Of a stretch of DNA of 64,000 nucleotides, positions 8,652-17,693 are shown in pieces. The translations under genes and the position numbers were made by a program. Each line of letters opens with the position of its first letter. Position 1 is the stretch's first letter. The notes below the pieces were generated by a model, which worked only from the letters and a program-made list of their open reading frames with translations, had not been told where the DNA came from and did no database searches. The DNA comes from Aeromonas tecta (lineage in GTDB: Bacteria; Pseudomonadota; Gammaproteobacteria; Enterobacterales; Aeromonadaceae): positions 124,001-188,000 of the forward strand of contig NZ_CDCA01000028.1 of assembly GCF_000820185.1 (NCBI RefSeq). Reading direction: 5' to 3'.

Positions 8652-9302
8652 ATGACGGCCCTGACGATTTTGATGATTATTCTGGCCTATCTGGGCGGTT
8701 CGCTGTCCAGTGCCGTGCTGGTTTCCCGCATCACGGGTCTGCCGGATCCCCGTGACCATGGCTCCCACAACCCGGGGGCGACCAATGTGCTGCGCCTCGG
8801 TGGCCGGCTGGCGGCATTGATCGTGCTGCTGCTCGATATGCTCAAGGGCATGGCTCCCGTCTATCTCGCCTGGTATCTGCAGATCAAGCCCGTCTACCTT
8901 GGCTTCATCGGCGTGGCGGCGTGCCTCGGTCACATGTATCCCATCTTCTTCCATTTCCGCGGCGGCAAGGGCGTCGCCACGGCACTGGGCACCATGCTTC
9001 CCATCGGCTTTGCCATGGGGGGCGCCGCAATCGTCACCTGGCTGCTGGTGCTGCTGGTGAGTGGCTACTCGTCGCTGGCCTCCATCATTACCGTGCTGCT
9101 GACGCCACTCTTTACCTATCTGCTCAAACCGGAATACACCCTGCCGGTCTCCCTGCTCTCCTGCCTTATCCTGATCCGCCATCACGAGAACATTACCCGC
9201 CTATTAAAGGGGGAAGAGTCTCGACTGTGGGGCCGCCGAGCTACGGAAGTGATGAAAACGGATGCTGTTGCGCAAAAAAGAGACGAACGAGACAAAAAAT
9301 GA
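8652..9302 (+). CDS. plsY: Acyl-phosphate:glycerol-3-phosphate acyltransferase
   Basis: Polytopic membrane enzyme that acylates glycerol-3-phosphate with acyl-phosphate made by PlsX, the first step of phospholipid synthesis. 216 residues from ATG 8652, close to E. coli PlsY (205). The three active-site loops are visible: [18 protein letters not shown] and [10 protein letters not shown]. An upstream in-frame ATG at 8604 would add 16 polar residues ahead of the first helix and is not favoured. The charged tail ends in KRDERDKK. Confidence 0.94.
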   Translation: MTALTILMIILAYLGGSLSSAVLVSRITGLPDPRDHGSHNPGATNVLRLGGRLAALIVLLLDMLKGMAPVYLAWYLQIKPVYLGFIGVAACLGHMYPIFFHFRGGKGVATALGTMLPIGFAMGGAAIVTWLLVLLVSGYSSLASIITVLLTPLFTYLLKPEYTLPVSLLSCLILIRHHENITRLLKGEESRLWGRRATEVMKTDAVAQKRDERDKK

Positions 9303-9349
9303 AATTTCCCGTTGACCACCTGCCTTAAAATCCGTTTAATAGCGCCCAC

Positions 9350-9425
9350 GCCCAGATAGCTCAGTCGGTAGAGCAGGGGATTGAAAATCCCCGTGTCGGC
9401 GGTTCGATTCCGTCTCTGGGCACCA
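9350..9425 (+). tRNA. tRNA-Phe (GAA)
   Basis: 76-nt cloverleaf from GCCCAGA to TCTGGGC-ACCA, anticodon loop TTGAAAA with GAA, and T-loop GTTCGATTC. CCA is encoded. First of four tRNAs; an identical copy is at 9557. Confidence 0.97.
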
Positions 9426-9477
9426 AGTTTTGGTGCCATGAAGTAAAAATTTGTTCATGCACAGTGGTTTAAAGTGT

Positions 9478-9553
<76 letters not shown>

Positions 9554-9556
9554 TTT

Positions 9557-9632
9557 GCCCAGATAGCTCAGTCGGTAGAGCAGGGGATTGAAAATCCCCG
9601 TGTCGGCGGTTCGATTCCGTCTCTGGGCACCA
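9557..9632 (+). tRNA. tRNA-Phe (GAA), second copy
   Basis: Identical over all 76 nt to the copy at 9350-9425. It begins only 3 nt after the tRNA-Thr CCA, so the array is processed from one transcript. Confidence 0.97.
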
Positions 9633-9676
9633 ATAAAGGATGATAAGATAGCGATATCTTGCCTCCGATAGTTAAT

Positions 9677-9752
9677 TCCTCCTTAGTTCAGTCGGTAGAA
9701 CGGCGGACTGTTAATCCGTATGTCACTGGTTCAAGTCCAGTAGGAGGAGCCA
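9677..9752 (+). tRNA. tRNA-Asn (GTT)
   Basis: 76-nt cloverleaf with TCCTCCT/AGGAGGA acceptor arms, anticodon GTT in CTGTTAA and encoded GCCA end. Last tRNA before the terminator. Confidence 0.97.
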
Positions 9753-9756
9753 ATTC

Positions 9757-9790
9757 AAAAGACCCTTGTCGCAAGACAAGGGTCTTTTTT
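9757..9790 (+). terminator. Intrinsic terminator of the tRNA array
   Basis: AAGACCCTTGTC and GACAAGGGTCTT arms around GCAA, followed by a long T-run. It begins a few bases after tRNA-Asn. Confidence 0.95.
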
Positions 9791-9994
9791 TATTGCTTTG
9801 CGTTCACACTGACGCAGTCGTCAATGCCGCCATGGCATGGGGGCTCCCTCACCCGGCCAGAGAGGTGTGCCACCCAAAGCCGGCATTAAATGAGTCGTAA
9901 ATGGTCTCGTCACTTAAGCTCCTGTACAGTTCTTGTCCGTACAATAGCCTTATATAACAAGGGCCAAAAGCCTGTAACTAGTATTGACGAGGCT

Positions 9995-11005
9995 ATGATG
10001 AACGTAAGACTGAAGACTGTATGTATTGCATTGGCACTGGCCAGCACGGCTGCGCACGCAAGCGATGACATCTATTTCGGTGCCGGGGTCGGTGCGGCCC
10101 ACTTCAATGGCCTGAACAAGGTAGAAGGCGTTGAGAGTGGTACCGAAGATGCGACTGCTACCAACCTCTTCATGGGTTACAACTTCAACGAAAACTTCGG
10201 TGCAGAACTGGGCTACCAGTATGCGGGCCGCGGTAGTACCGATGGCGATCGCTATGAGAATCAGGGCGCAACCCTGTCCGGTATTGGCCGTCTGCCGCTT
10301 GGTGAAGACTTCTCCCTGTTTGGTGAAGCCGGTGCTTACTGGTCCCATACCGATGGCTTTGGCGTGAGCGATTCCCGCGTGTCGCCGATGGCGGGCGTTG
10401 GTCTGACCTACAAGCTGAACGATGCGCTGGATCTGCAAGCCCGCTACCGCTACATGTGGGATGTGGCTGACCTGACCACCAACACTGGCGAGCAGTACAA
10501 GTCCAACCAGAGCGTTGCGACGTTGGAAGCCGTCTACCATCCGTTCCGCACCTCCTATGTCGCCCCGGTGGCTGCACCTGTGGTTGCGACCGCGGCGCCG
10601 GTGATCGTTGAGAAGAACTTCTCCCTGAACTCCGACGTGCTGTTTGCCTTTGGCAAAGCGGATCTGAAACCGGAAGGCGCCGAAGCGTTGAACGGTCTGT
10701 ACCAGCAAATTGTTGAATTCCAGCCGAAAGATGGCAGCGCGATCGTCGTTGGTTATACCGACCGTATCGGTTCCGAGTCTTACAACCAGAAGCTGTCCGA
10801 AGAGCGTGCCCGTAGCGTTGCCGACTTCCTGGTGAGCAAGGGCCTGGCTACCAGCAAGATCTCCATCGAAGGGCGCGGCGAAGCCGACCCGGTGACCGGC
10901 ACCCAGTGTGACGGCGTCAAGGGTAAGAACGAGCTGATCTCCTGCCTGTCCCCGGATCGTCGCGTCGAAGTCCGCGTCTCTGGCGTACAGGAAGTCCAGC
11001 AGTAA
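9995..11005 (+). CDS. ompA: OmpA-family outer membrane porin (first of two in the window)
   Basis: About 336 residues. Signal peptide MMNVRLKTVCIALALASTAAHA cleaved before SDD, an eight-stranded OmpA-like barrel (mature residues about 1-170), a Pro/Ala-rich linker (VAPVAAPVVATAAP), then a peptidoglycan-binding OmpA domain with the GYTDRIGSESYNQKLSEERA signature. A disulfide-type Cys pair (TQCDGV...LISCLS) near the end matches OmpA. Start 9995 or the adjacent 9998 is chosen because the signal peptide begins there and GACGAGG precedes; an upstream frame to 9890 is non-coding. Same architecture as the minus-strand paralog at 59395-60426. Typically anchors the outer membrane to the wall and acts as adhesin or phage receptor. 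Confidence 0.92.
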   Translation: MMNVRLKTVCIALALASTAAHASDDIYFGAGVGAAHFNGLNKVEGVESGTEDATATNLFMGYNFNENFGAELGYQYAGRGSTDGDRYENQGATLSGIGRLPLGEDFSLFGEAGAYWSHTDGFGVSDSRVSPMAGVGLTYKLNDALDLQARYRYMWDVADLTTNTGEQYKSNQSVATLEAVYHPFRTSYVAPVAAPVVATAAPVIVEKNFSLNSDVLFAFGKADLKPEGAEALNGLYQQIVEFQPKDGSAIVVGYTDRIGSESYNQKLSEERARSVADFLVSKGLATSKISIEGRGEADPVTGTQCDGVKGKNELISCLSPDRRVEVRVSGVQEVQQ

Positions 11006-11028
11006 GCTGACCTTACCCAGATGATGTG

Positions 11029-11057
11029 AAGAGGGGATGCCACGGCATCCCCTCTTG
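11029..11057 (+). terminator. Intrinsic terminator of ompA
   Basis: AAGAGGGGATGCC and GGCATCCCCTCTT arms followed by GTTT, 24 bp after the stop. Confidence 0.88.
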
Positions 11058-11343
11058 TTTATCCGCTATGCAGTGGAACTACGAGCGCCCTATGGCGTGC
11101 TTACGCGTTCCTTCTCCCCGGTGTGCAACCCTTGTCCAGGCTTGCAGCAAGCTGTCGCAGCTTGTCCTTTATTTATTCCCTATCAGTGACTTACCTCTTG
11201 ATTCTCGCCTAGTATGGTGGCGTAACGGACGTAGACCACGCCGATCCCCTGCATCAGGCCAGCCACACAGGCCAAGGCTTCCAGTACCTGACTCTTTCTC
11301 TCGGACTATGCCTGGCAGGACCTATTTGCTATCGAGGTAATGT
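11058..11343. other. Intergenic region upstream of the K+ channel gene
   Basis: About 290 bp with no convincing ORF. It should hold the channel promoter; TTGATT near 11198 is a possible -35 but no clear -10 follows. GAGG lies about six bases before ATG 11344. Confidence 0.5.
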
Positions 11344-12687
11344 ATGAATGCAACTGAGCTCTGGCAGCTTTCTCCCGAGAAATTCAATGAGTGGCGCAGG
11401 GAGAATGACTATCCGCTGATTTGGGATCTGCTGGTGGCATCGCTGCCCTATTTTGACGACTGGATGACGGAGCAAAAAATAGACAAGGGTGTGATCTTTC
11501 AGATTGGGATCGCCAGGTTCATCAGCTCCAGGTGTGTGCTCAGCCTCTGCGTCTACAAGAGTGATGACAAGATAAGGTTGTATGAGACCGGATCGAGTGC
11601 GCTGGAATCCCTGCGCAAGAGCGGGCTGATCCAGTCCGAGTCGCGCTTTGAGCCCTACATCATGTGGCTGGCGGGCAAGCACGGCAACGGTGAGCTCAAG
11701 AAGGTACAGGGCCTGCTTTCTGTCTCCGAAAACAACAAGGGAGAGGCGCAGGTGCTGGGCAAGCATCGGCTGCTCAATATTGGTGGCCTTGAGCTGAAAA
11801 CCCCCATCATCTCCGGCCGTTTGCTCGATTTTACCTGCCTCGACGAGCTCTCGCTGGACGGCGCCATCAACAATTCCAAGGTCTATTTATGGCACTGCTC
11901 GGCCAAGGGGGTGCGCATCAACGGGGGGGTCATTGGCCTCGATCTGTTTGATTCCCTGCTGTGGGACCACAGAGCCTGGGCCAAGAAGCGGGAACTGGCG
12001 CTGGAAGACGGGGTATTTCAGGACTTCACCATAGAGTGCGAAGAGATACGCTTCCACTCCTCCAGGGCCGTGCTGAAGAACGTCTGTGTGCGTGCCAAGA
12101 GCTTCGATGCCACCATGGAGCACACCAATCTGGACAAGGTGCAGGTCGCCTATAACCACAATGGCCGGATCGATCACAGCGAGGCCAGCAAGTTGTACCG
12201 CAATGCCAAGCGGCTCTTCTCCAGCGTGGGGGACACCGTCGATGCCGGTGAGTGCTATTACCAGGAAAAGGTACACGAGATGAAGTCGCTGGCAAGCCCC
12301 AGGGAGCTGTTCAAGGAGAGCTGGCTGCGCAGTGGCCTGCTGAAGAAAGGGCTGCTCTCTCTGCTGTGCTACCTGAAGTGCGCCTCCAAGTTCATCAGCT
12401 TCATCACCTGGGGCTTTGGCGAGCGCCCGATCCGCAGCCTGTTGCTGTCGATGCTGGTGATCCTGCTGGCGACCCTGACCTATTTTCTGGCGCCGGAATC
12501 CGTTACCCATGGCCACCTGGGTCGCTCGCTCTACTTCAGCATCGTGACCTTCGTGACGCTTGGCTACGGGGATATCTCCCAGACCTCGTCACCGCTCCAG
12601 CTGTTGTCGGCCATAGAGGCGTTCAGCGGCATGTTCCTGACCGGTCTCTTCCTGGCGGGCTTTGCGTCGAAGACCAAGCAATATTGA
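11344..12687 (+). CDS. Two-helix potassium channel protein with large N-terminal cytoplasmic domain
   Basis: 447 residues. The C-terminus is a KcsA-like pore module: helix 1 about 362-385, pore helix, selectivity filter TLGYGD at 405-410, and helix 2 about 421-440, ending almost directly after it (KTKQY). Unlike typical bacterial channels the regulatory part is N-terminal: about 340 residues with short repeated beta-type stretches around 150-270 (for example VYLWHCSAKGVRINGG) that resemble a degenerate pentapeptide or beta-helix region, then a helical linker with many Lys/Arg. The filter has Leu where TVGYGD has Val. Channel function is strongly indicated; the ligand or gating signal is unknown. 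The gene is flanked by terminator hairpins on both sides. Confidence 0.8.
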   Translation: MNATELWQLSPEKFNEWRRENDYPLIWDLLVASLPYFDDWMTEQKIDKGVIFQIGIARFISSRCVLSLCVYKSDDKIRLYETGSSALESLRKSGLIQSESRFEPYIMWLAGKHGNGELKKVQGLLSVSENNKGEAQVLGKHRLLNIGGLELKTPIISGRLLDFTCLDELSLDGAINNSKVYLWHCSAKGVRINGGVIGLDLFDSLLWDHRAWAKKRELALEDGVFQDFTIECEEIRFHSSRAVLKNVCVRAKSFDATMEHTNLDKVQVAYNHNGRIDHSEASKLYRNAKRLFSSVGDTVDAGECYYQEKVHEMKSLASPRELFKESWLRSGLLKKGLLSLLCYLKCASKFISFITWGFGERPIRSLLLSMLVILLATLTYFLAPESVTHGHLGRSLYFSIVTFVTLGYGDISQTSSPLQLLSAIEAFSGMFLTGLFLAGFASKTKQY

Positions 12688-13011
12688 TGGGCAGGCTGAT
12701 GCTGTTGGTGATCGAAAGGCACTGGCCCGAGGCGGATGGAATATCGCCTTGATTTGAAAAAGAGCGTTAAACACCAGGTGTCACCCCGAGTGATATGAAG
12801 CCATCAGTGAACAAGCCCAGCCGCCGCGCTGGGCTTGCCTGTTTCTGGGCTGCCCAATCCCTTCCTTGACGCATCGGGCGTGGAGCGACTTTATTTAAAG
12901 CTACCTGCCGGGGTTGCGAGGGAGCGAAAACCGGGCGATGCAAAACCACATACAGAGGAGCGAGAGCAGGATACGAGAGACCCACAATTCAAGCTGAGAA
13001 GGAATAACGCT
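12688..13011. other. Intergenic region with one terminator, upstream of yohC-like gene
   Basis: About 320 bp. It contains the hairpin at 12812-12844 and then a probable promoter zone for the next gene (TTGACG at about 12866). A short ORF starting near 12939 lacks a ribosome site and is not called. Confidence 0.45.
12812..12844 (+). terminator. Probable terminator of the K+ channel gene
   Basis: Perfect 10-bp stem CAAGCCCAGC/GCTGGGCTTG with loop CGCCGC, followed by a short T-rich stretch. 125 bp beyond the channel stop. Confidence 0.6.
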
Positions 13012-13611
13012 ATGATATTGAATCACTTATGGGGATTGTATGCCCATCCTCACACCGAATGGCATACCATAGACGAGAGACATGACAGTTTCAGAAACAG
13101 TCTGACTCATATCCTGATCGTGGCCCTTATCCCATCCGTCTGCGCCTACTACTCCGCAGTGCATATCGGCTGGAGCATAGGGGTGGGGGATCCCATCACC
13201 CTGACCGCCAACAGCGCCTTCGTGTTGTCGGTGGCCATGTATATCGCACTCATCGTCGGCGTCTTCGCCCTCTCCTATCTGGTGCACTGGATGGGCCACA
13301 CCTTCGGCTCCAACCCCAGCTACACGACGGCGCTGGAGCTCGCGGCCTATACCTCGACCCCGCTGTTTATGGTCGGCTTCTCCGCCTTCTTCCCGCACCT
13401 CTGGTTCGTGATGATCATCGGCCTCATCGGGCTCAGCTATTCCGTCTATCTGCTCTATATCGGTGTGCCCATCCTGATGCACATCCCCAAGGAGCAGGGC
13501 TTCATCTATGCGAGCTCTGTGGTCACGGTCGGTCTGGTGTTACTGGTCTGCGTGCTGGCGAGCACCGCCATCCTCTGGGGCACCGGCTTCGGGCCCGTGT
13601 TTACCCATTAG
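13012..13611 (+). CDS. yohC: YohC-like Yip1-family inner membrane protein
   Basis: 199 residues with five predicted membrane helices (about 31-50, 65-90, 103-125, 130-150, 165-190). The N-terminal LWGLYAHPHTEW-TI motif and the overall layout match YohC of enterics, a Yip1-domain protein of unknown function. Start 13012 is set by AAGGA eight bases upstream; the frame extends upstream without a plausible start. Monocistronic, convergent with maa across a bidirectional terminator. Confidence 0.8.
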   Translation: MILNHLWGLYAHPHTEWHTIDERHDSFRNSLTHILIVALIPSVCAYYSAVHIGWSIGVGDPITLTANSAFVLSVAMYIALIVGVFALSYLVHWMGHTFGSNPSYTTALELAAYTSTPLFMVGFSAFFPHLWFVMIIGLIGLSYSVYLLYIGVPILMHIPKEQGFIYASSVVTVGLVLLVCVLASTAILWGTGFGPVFTH

Positions 13612-13633
13612 GGCCTGGCTTGCAGCTGAAGAC

Positions 13634-13663
13634 AAAAAAGGCGCCACTGTGGCGCCTTTTTAT
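13634..13663. terminator. Bidirectional terminator between yohC and maa
   Basis: AAAAAGGCGCC and GGCGCCTTTTT arms with an ACTGT loop; A-run on the left and T-run on the right serve both convergent genes. Confidence 0.92.
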
Positions 13664-13682
13664 ATTCCAGTATTTTACTGTT

Positions 13683-14330
13683 TTATGGTTGATTCGTCTG
13701 TTGTGCGCCCGCCAATTCCTCGGTGGTCATGGGCCGCAACACCTTGCAGGGATTGCCCACGGCGACTACGTTGGCCGGTATATCCTTGGTCACAACAGAT
13801 CCTGCCCCGATCACGCTGTTGTCCCCTATGGTGACGCCGGGGCAGATGACGGTGCTCCCGCCAATCCAGACGTTGTTGCCGATGCGCACCGGCTTGCCAA
13901 ACTCGACCCCGGCCACCCGCGGGACGACGGCGATGGGGTGGGCTGCGGTGTAGATCTGCACCCCGGGCGCCAGCAGCACATTGTCACCGATATGCACCTC
14001 GCACACATCCAGGATGGTGCAGTTGACGTTGGCGTAGAAGTTCTCGCCCACATGGATGTTGGCACCATAGTCGCAAAAGAACGGCGGATTGATGGCGCAG
14101 GCCGTGCCCCGGCTGCCGAGCAGCTCCTTCAACAGCGCATCCCGTTCAGGCTTCTCCTGCCAGCGGGTATTGAAGCTGTGGTAGAGGGCGCGGCAGCGCT
14201 CACGCGCCGCCTTGAGCTCGGGGTCGGCGGCGTCATAGTGCTCGCCGGCCACCATCTTTTGCCGCTCCTGGCCGCGATTCTTTAGTGTCTGCTGCGGTGA
14301 AGTCACCGCTGTGGCAGTGGTTTGTGTCAT
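13683..14330 (-). CDS. maa: Maltose/sugar O-acetyltransferase in the trehalose operon
   Basis: 215-residue left-handed beta-helix acetyltransferase of the Maa/LacA group. The Maa N-terminal domain (QKMVAGEHYDAADPEL, about 24-39) is followed by hexapeptide repeats; the catalytic His lies in YTAAHPI and the acetyl-CoA loop in WIGGSTVICPGV. Enzymes of this type acetylate maltose or glucose with acetyl-CoA. Its start is 3 nt after the treC stop, so it is the last gene of treB-treC-maa. The N-terminal 20 residues (TQTTATAVTSPQQ) are an extension relative to E. coli Maa. Likely induced by trehalose through TreR. Confidence 0.88.
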   Translation of the reverse strand: MTQTTATAVTSPQQTLKNRGQERQKMVAGEHYDAADPELKAARERCRALYHSFNTRWQEKPERDALLKELLGSRGTACAINPPFFCDYGANIHVGENFYANVNCTILDVCEVHIGDNVLLAPGVQIYTAAHPIAVVPRVAGVEFGKPVRIGNNVWIGGSTVICPGVTIGDNSVIGAGSVVTKDIPANVVAVGNPCKVLRPMTTEELAGAQQTNQP

Positions 14331-14333
14331 CGT

Positions 14334-15998
14334 TTATTCCATCAACCAGATAAGTGACTCATAGGGGCGCAACAATGTCGTTGCCTGCGGCTGGGTCGGG
14401 CTGTCCGGGTAGTTGCCCAGCAGCAGGCGCCCCTTACCGGTCTGGAGATCGGTGGGGAGGGCAAACTCCGCTGCCTCGCCGTAGAAGTTGCTAACCACCA
14501 GCAGTGCCTTGCCCTGCCAATGGCGGGCATAGGCCCAGAGACGCGGGTGGCCAGGCAGCAACTCCTGGTAATCCCCTTGGGTGAAGATGGGGTGTGCCTT
14601 GCGAAGGGCGATCAGATCCCGATAGTGCCAGAACACGGAGTCTGCGTCCGCCAATGCGGCTTCGGCGTTGATCGTCGGGTAGTTGGCGGCGGGTTTGAGC
14701 CAGGGCGTGCCTTGGGTGAAACCTGCGTTGGGGGAGTCGCTCCACTGCATGGGGGTACGGGAGTTGTCCCGCGACTTGGCGGCCAGGATGGCGAGGATCT
14801 CGGCCTCGCTCATGCCCTCGGCTTGCTTGATGGCGAAGATGTTGCGGCTCTCCACGTCCTGATAGTCATGGATGCTGCCATAACCCGGATTGGTCATGCC
14901 GATCTCTTCCCCCTGATAGATGTAGGGAGTGCCTTGCAGGCCGTGCAGGGTGCTGGCCAGCATCTTGGCGGCCACCACGCGATGTTCACCCTCGTCGCCG
15001 AAGCGGGAGACGATGCGCGGCTGATCGTGGTTGCACCAGAACAGCGCCGACCAGGCCTTGCCGTGCATGCCGCTCTGCCAGTGGTTGAAGATGCGCTTGA
15101 GCTCGAGGAAATCGAACGGCGCCTTGGTCCACTTGTCCCCATTCGGATAGTCGACCTTGAGGTGATGGAAGTTGAACACCATGGATAACTCGGAGCCATC
15201 GAGGGCGCCGTAGCGCTGGCAGTGCTCGATGGAGGTGGAGGACATCTCACCCACCGCCATGGCGCCCACCGGGGCGAATACGTCGCGGCTCACGTCCTGC
15301 AAGAATTCATGGATGCGTGGCCCGTCGGTGTAGAAGCGGCGGCCGTCGCCGCTGTCATCGTTCGGGAAGCGCTGATCCTTGGAGATGAGATTGATGACGT
15401 CGAGGCGGAAGCCATCGATGCCTTTGTCGGCCCAAAAGTGGATGATCTTTTTGACCTCGGCGCGCACCGCCGGGTTTTCCCAGTTCAAGTCTGCCTGCTC
15501 GCGGGCAAACAGGTGCAGGTAGTACTGACCGGTGGCGCTATCCAGTTCCCAGGCACTGCCGCCAAATTTGGAGATCCAGTTGTTTGGCACGCCGCCGTCC
15601 ACGGGATCGCGCCAGATGTAGTAGTCGCGGTAGGGGCTATTCTTGTCCCCCAGGGCGGATTGGAACCAGGCGTGCTGGGTGGAGGTGTGGTTGACGACGA
15701 TATCCATCACGATGCGGATGTCGCGCCCATGGGCCGCCGCTAGCAGGGCCTCGAAGTCCGCCATGGTGCCGTAGGCGGGGTCGATATTCAGGTAATCGGC
15801 GATGTCGTAGCCGTTGTCGACCTGGGGGGAGACGTAGACCGGAGTCAGCCAGAGGGCATCGACGCCGAGGGTCTTGAGGTAATCGAGGCGGGCCATGATC
15901 CCCTTGAGGTCACCAGTGCCGCGCTCGCCGCTGTCCTGAAAACTCTTGGGGTAGATCTGGTAAATCGTGGCGCTCTGCCACCAGGGTGTCTGGCTCAT
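14334..15998 (-). CDS. treC: Alpha,alpha-phosphotrehalase (trehalose-6-phosphate hydrolase)
   Basis: 554-residue GH13 enzyme cleaving trehalose-6-phosphate to glucose and glucose-6-phosphate in the cytoplasm. GH13 regions are seen in order: DIVVNHTS (about 99-106), GFRLDVINL with the nucleophile Asp (about 196), the acid Glu in AVGEMSS (about 252), and the NHDQPR pair of substrate-binding residues (about 320). N-terminus WWQSATIYQIYPKSF is typical of TreC. Lies 73 bp downstream of treB; a hairpin occupies that gap. Confidence 0.94.
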   Translation of the reverse strand: MSQTPWWQSATIYQIYPKSFQDSGERGTGDLKGIMARLDYLKTLGVDALWLTPVYVSPQVDNGYDIADYLNIDPAYGTMADFEALLAAAHGRDIRIVMDIVVNHTSTQHAWFQSALGDKNSPYRDYYIWRDPVDGGVPNNWISKFGGSAWELDSATGQYYLHLFAREQADLNWENPAVRAEVKKIIHFWADKGIDGFRLDVINLISKDQRFPNDDSGDGRRFYTDGPRIHEFLQDVSRDVFAPVGAMAVGEMSSTSIEHCQRYGALDGSELSMVFNFHHLKVDYPNGDKWTKAPFDFLELKRIFNHWQSGMHGKAWSALFWCNHDQPRIVSRFGDEGEHRVVAAKMLASTLHGLQGTPYIYQGEEIGMTNPGYGSIHDYQDVESRNIFAIKQAEGMSEAEILAILAAKSRDNSRTPMQWSDSPNAGFTQGTPWLKPAANYPTINAEAALADADSVFWHYRDLIALRKAHPIFTQGDYQELLPGHPRLWAYARHWQGKALLVVSNFYGEAAEFALPTDLQTGKGRLLLGNYPDSPTQPQATTLLRPYESLIWLME

Positions 15999-16025
15999 GG
16001 TCAGGTTCTCGTGTTGCTTGTCATG

Positions 16026-16054
16026 ACAAGGCGCAGCACAGGGCTGCGCCTTGT
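16026..16054. other. Intercistronic hairpin between treB and treC
   Basis: Perfect 12-bp stem ACAAGGCGCAGC/GCTGCGCCTTGT with loop ACAGG. The T-run is on the plus side, so on the minus-strand transcript it is more likely an mRNA stabiliser or partial block after treB than a full terminator. Confidence 0.6.
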
Positions 16055-16071
16055 GTTTTTCCTTTGAGGGA

Positions 16072-17502
16072 TCAGGCGGTTGCCAGATCCAGCTTGCCGG
16101 CGGCTTGCTGGCGCTTATAGACCAGCAGGGTCAGCACGACGGGGACGACGATGGCCACCAGCATGGCGATGGCGTAGATGCCCCAGTATTGCGGCTGGAT
16201 GGAGAGGATGCCGGGCAGGCCACCGACCCCGATGCCGTTGGCCATCACCCCTGCGAAGCCGCAGATGAGGGCCGCACAGCTCGAGCCCACCATGGCGCAC
16301 AGCATGGGGAATTTGTACTTCAGGTTGATGCCGTACATGGCCGGCTCGGTCACGCCGAGGTAGGCGGAGATGGCAGCAGGCACCGAGATCTCCCGCTCGT
16401 TCTCCTTGCGGCTGATGAGGATGATGCCGACGACCGCAGAAGCCTGGGCGATGTTGGAGAGCGCGATCAGCGGCCAGATCGGGGTGCCCCCCATGCTCTG
16501 CATCAGCTGCAAGTCTACCGCGTTGGTGGTGTGGTGGATGCCAGTGATGACCAGGGGTGCATAGAGGAAGCCGAACAGGGCGGCGCCGATGGGGGCGAAG
16601 GAGCCGGTCATGGCGGCCTTGGCGGCGAAACCGACCCCCTCACCAATCCAGCGGCCGAAGGGGCCGATGAAGGCGTGGGCCACGATCACCGCCAGCAGCA
16701 GGGAGATGAAAGGCACTATCACCAGGTAGAGATAGGCCGGGATGATGCGCTTGAGATTGGTCTCCACCCAGGCGAGGAAGACCCCTGCCAGCAGGGCCGG
16801 GATGACCTGGGCCTGATAGCCGACCTTCTGGATGACGAACAGGCCGAAGTCCCACACTTCCGGGGTCTGCTGGCCGATGCCGTAGGCGTTCATTAGTTGT
16901 GGTGAAACGAGCGTGATCCCGAGCACTATCCCCAGGATCTCGGAGCCGCCCATCTTCCTGACCGCGGACCAGCAGACGCCGACCGGCAGGAAGTGGAAGA
17001 TGGCTTCACCCAGCAGCCAGAGGAAGGAGTGGACCTGGGCCCAGAACTGGCTGATCTCCACCAGGGTATGAGTGCCATCGTCGAACATCTTGATGTCGCC
17101 GATGACGTTGCGAAAGCCCAGGATCAGGCCGCCGGTGATGATGGCGGGCAGCAGGGGTACGAAGATCTCCGCCAGATGGGAGATGCCGCGCTCCAGCGGA
17201 TTCATGTTCTGGCGCGCCGCCAGTTTGGCGGCATCCTTGCTGCCGCCGCTGACCCCGATCTCCTCGGTGAGCGCCTTGTACCACTGCTCCACTTCGTTGC
17301 CGATGACCACCTGGAACTGGCCGCCCTGGGTGAAGCTGCCCTTCACCGCCGGTATGGTTTCGATGGCCTTGGGGTCGGCCTTGGCCGGGTCATTGAGCAC
17401 GAAGCGCAGCCGGGTCAGGCAATGGCTGACGGTGGCGATGTTCTCCTTGCCGCCGATCTTGTCGATGAGCTGGGCCAGATGTTGTGCGTTGATCTTGGAC
17501 AT
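16072..17502 (-). CDS. treB: Trehalose-specific PTS enzyme IIBC
   Basis: 476-residue phosphotransferase permease that imports trehalose as trehalose-6-phosphate. The EIIB domain (1-90) has the phosphorylated Cys in SHCLTRLRF; the EIIC domain has about ten helices and the GITE-like LGVTEPAMYGIN loop for sugar binding. There is no IIA domain; as in E. coli it would rely on a IIA-Glc. Start 17502 is chosen from AGAGGGAAG upstream and from alignment of MSKINAQ with E. coli TreB; the frame is open a further 14 codons. A perfect TreR operator sits 119 bp upstream. Confidence 0.94.
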   Translation of the reverse strand: MSKINAQHLAQLIDKIGGKENIATVSHCLTRLRFVLNDPAKADPKAIETIPAVKGSFTQGGQFQVVIGNEVEQWYKALTEEIGVSGGSKDAAKLAARQNMNPLERGISHLAEIFVPLLPAIITGGLILGFRNVIGDIKMFDDGTHTLVEISQFWAQVHSFLWLLGEAIFHFLPVGVCWSAVRKMGGSEILGIVLGITLVSPQLMNAYGIGQQTPEVWDFGLFVIQKVGYQAQVIPALLAGVFLAWVETNLKRIIPAYLYLVIVPFISLLLAVIVAHAFIGPFGRWIGEGVGFAAKAAMTGSFAPIGAALFGFLYAPLVITGIHHTTNAVDLQLMQSMGGTPIWPLIALSNIAQASAVVGIILISRKENEREISVPAAISAYLGVTEPAMYGINLKYKFPMLCAMVGSSCAALICGFAGVMANGIGVGGLPGILSIQPQYWGIYAIAMLVAIVVPVVLTLLVYKRQQAAGKLDLATA

Positions 17503-17620
17503 GAGTCTTCCCTCTGTGACTCCAGTGAGTTTGGTATGCATCACCCTGTAGGGCCAATCTGCGGACCCGAGCGTTCTTGGTATAGTGCCTATTTAGCATG
17601 CTACCAATTTTTCCCGATCA

Positions 17621-17640
17621 AAATGGGAACGTTCCCATTT
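17621..17640. promoter_or_regulatory. TreR operator
   Basis: A 20-bp perfect palindrome with core GGGAACGTTCCC and flanks AAAT/ATTT, between treR and treB. It matches the known LacI-family TreR operator type of enterics. Placement upstream of treB implies repression of treB-treC-maa in the absence of trehalose-6-phosphate. Confidence 0.9.
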
Positions 17641-17693
17641 CGTGGTGAGTGTCACAAAATGGATGAATCTTGCTCAATGGGAGGTGATGGCAG

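Noticed and set aside
17641..17660. Possible CRP site near treB (GGTGAGTGTCACA)
   Set aside because: The half-sites are too close together, with three rather than six bases between them.
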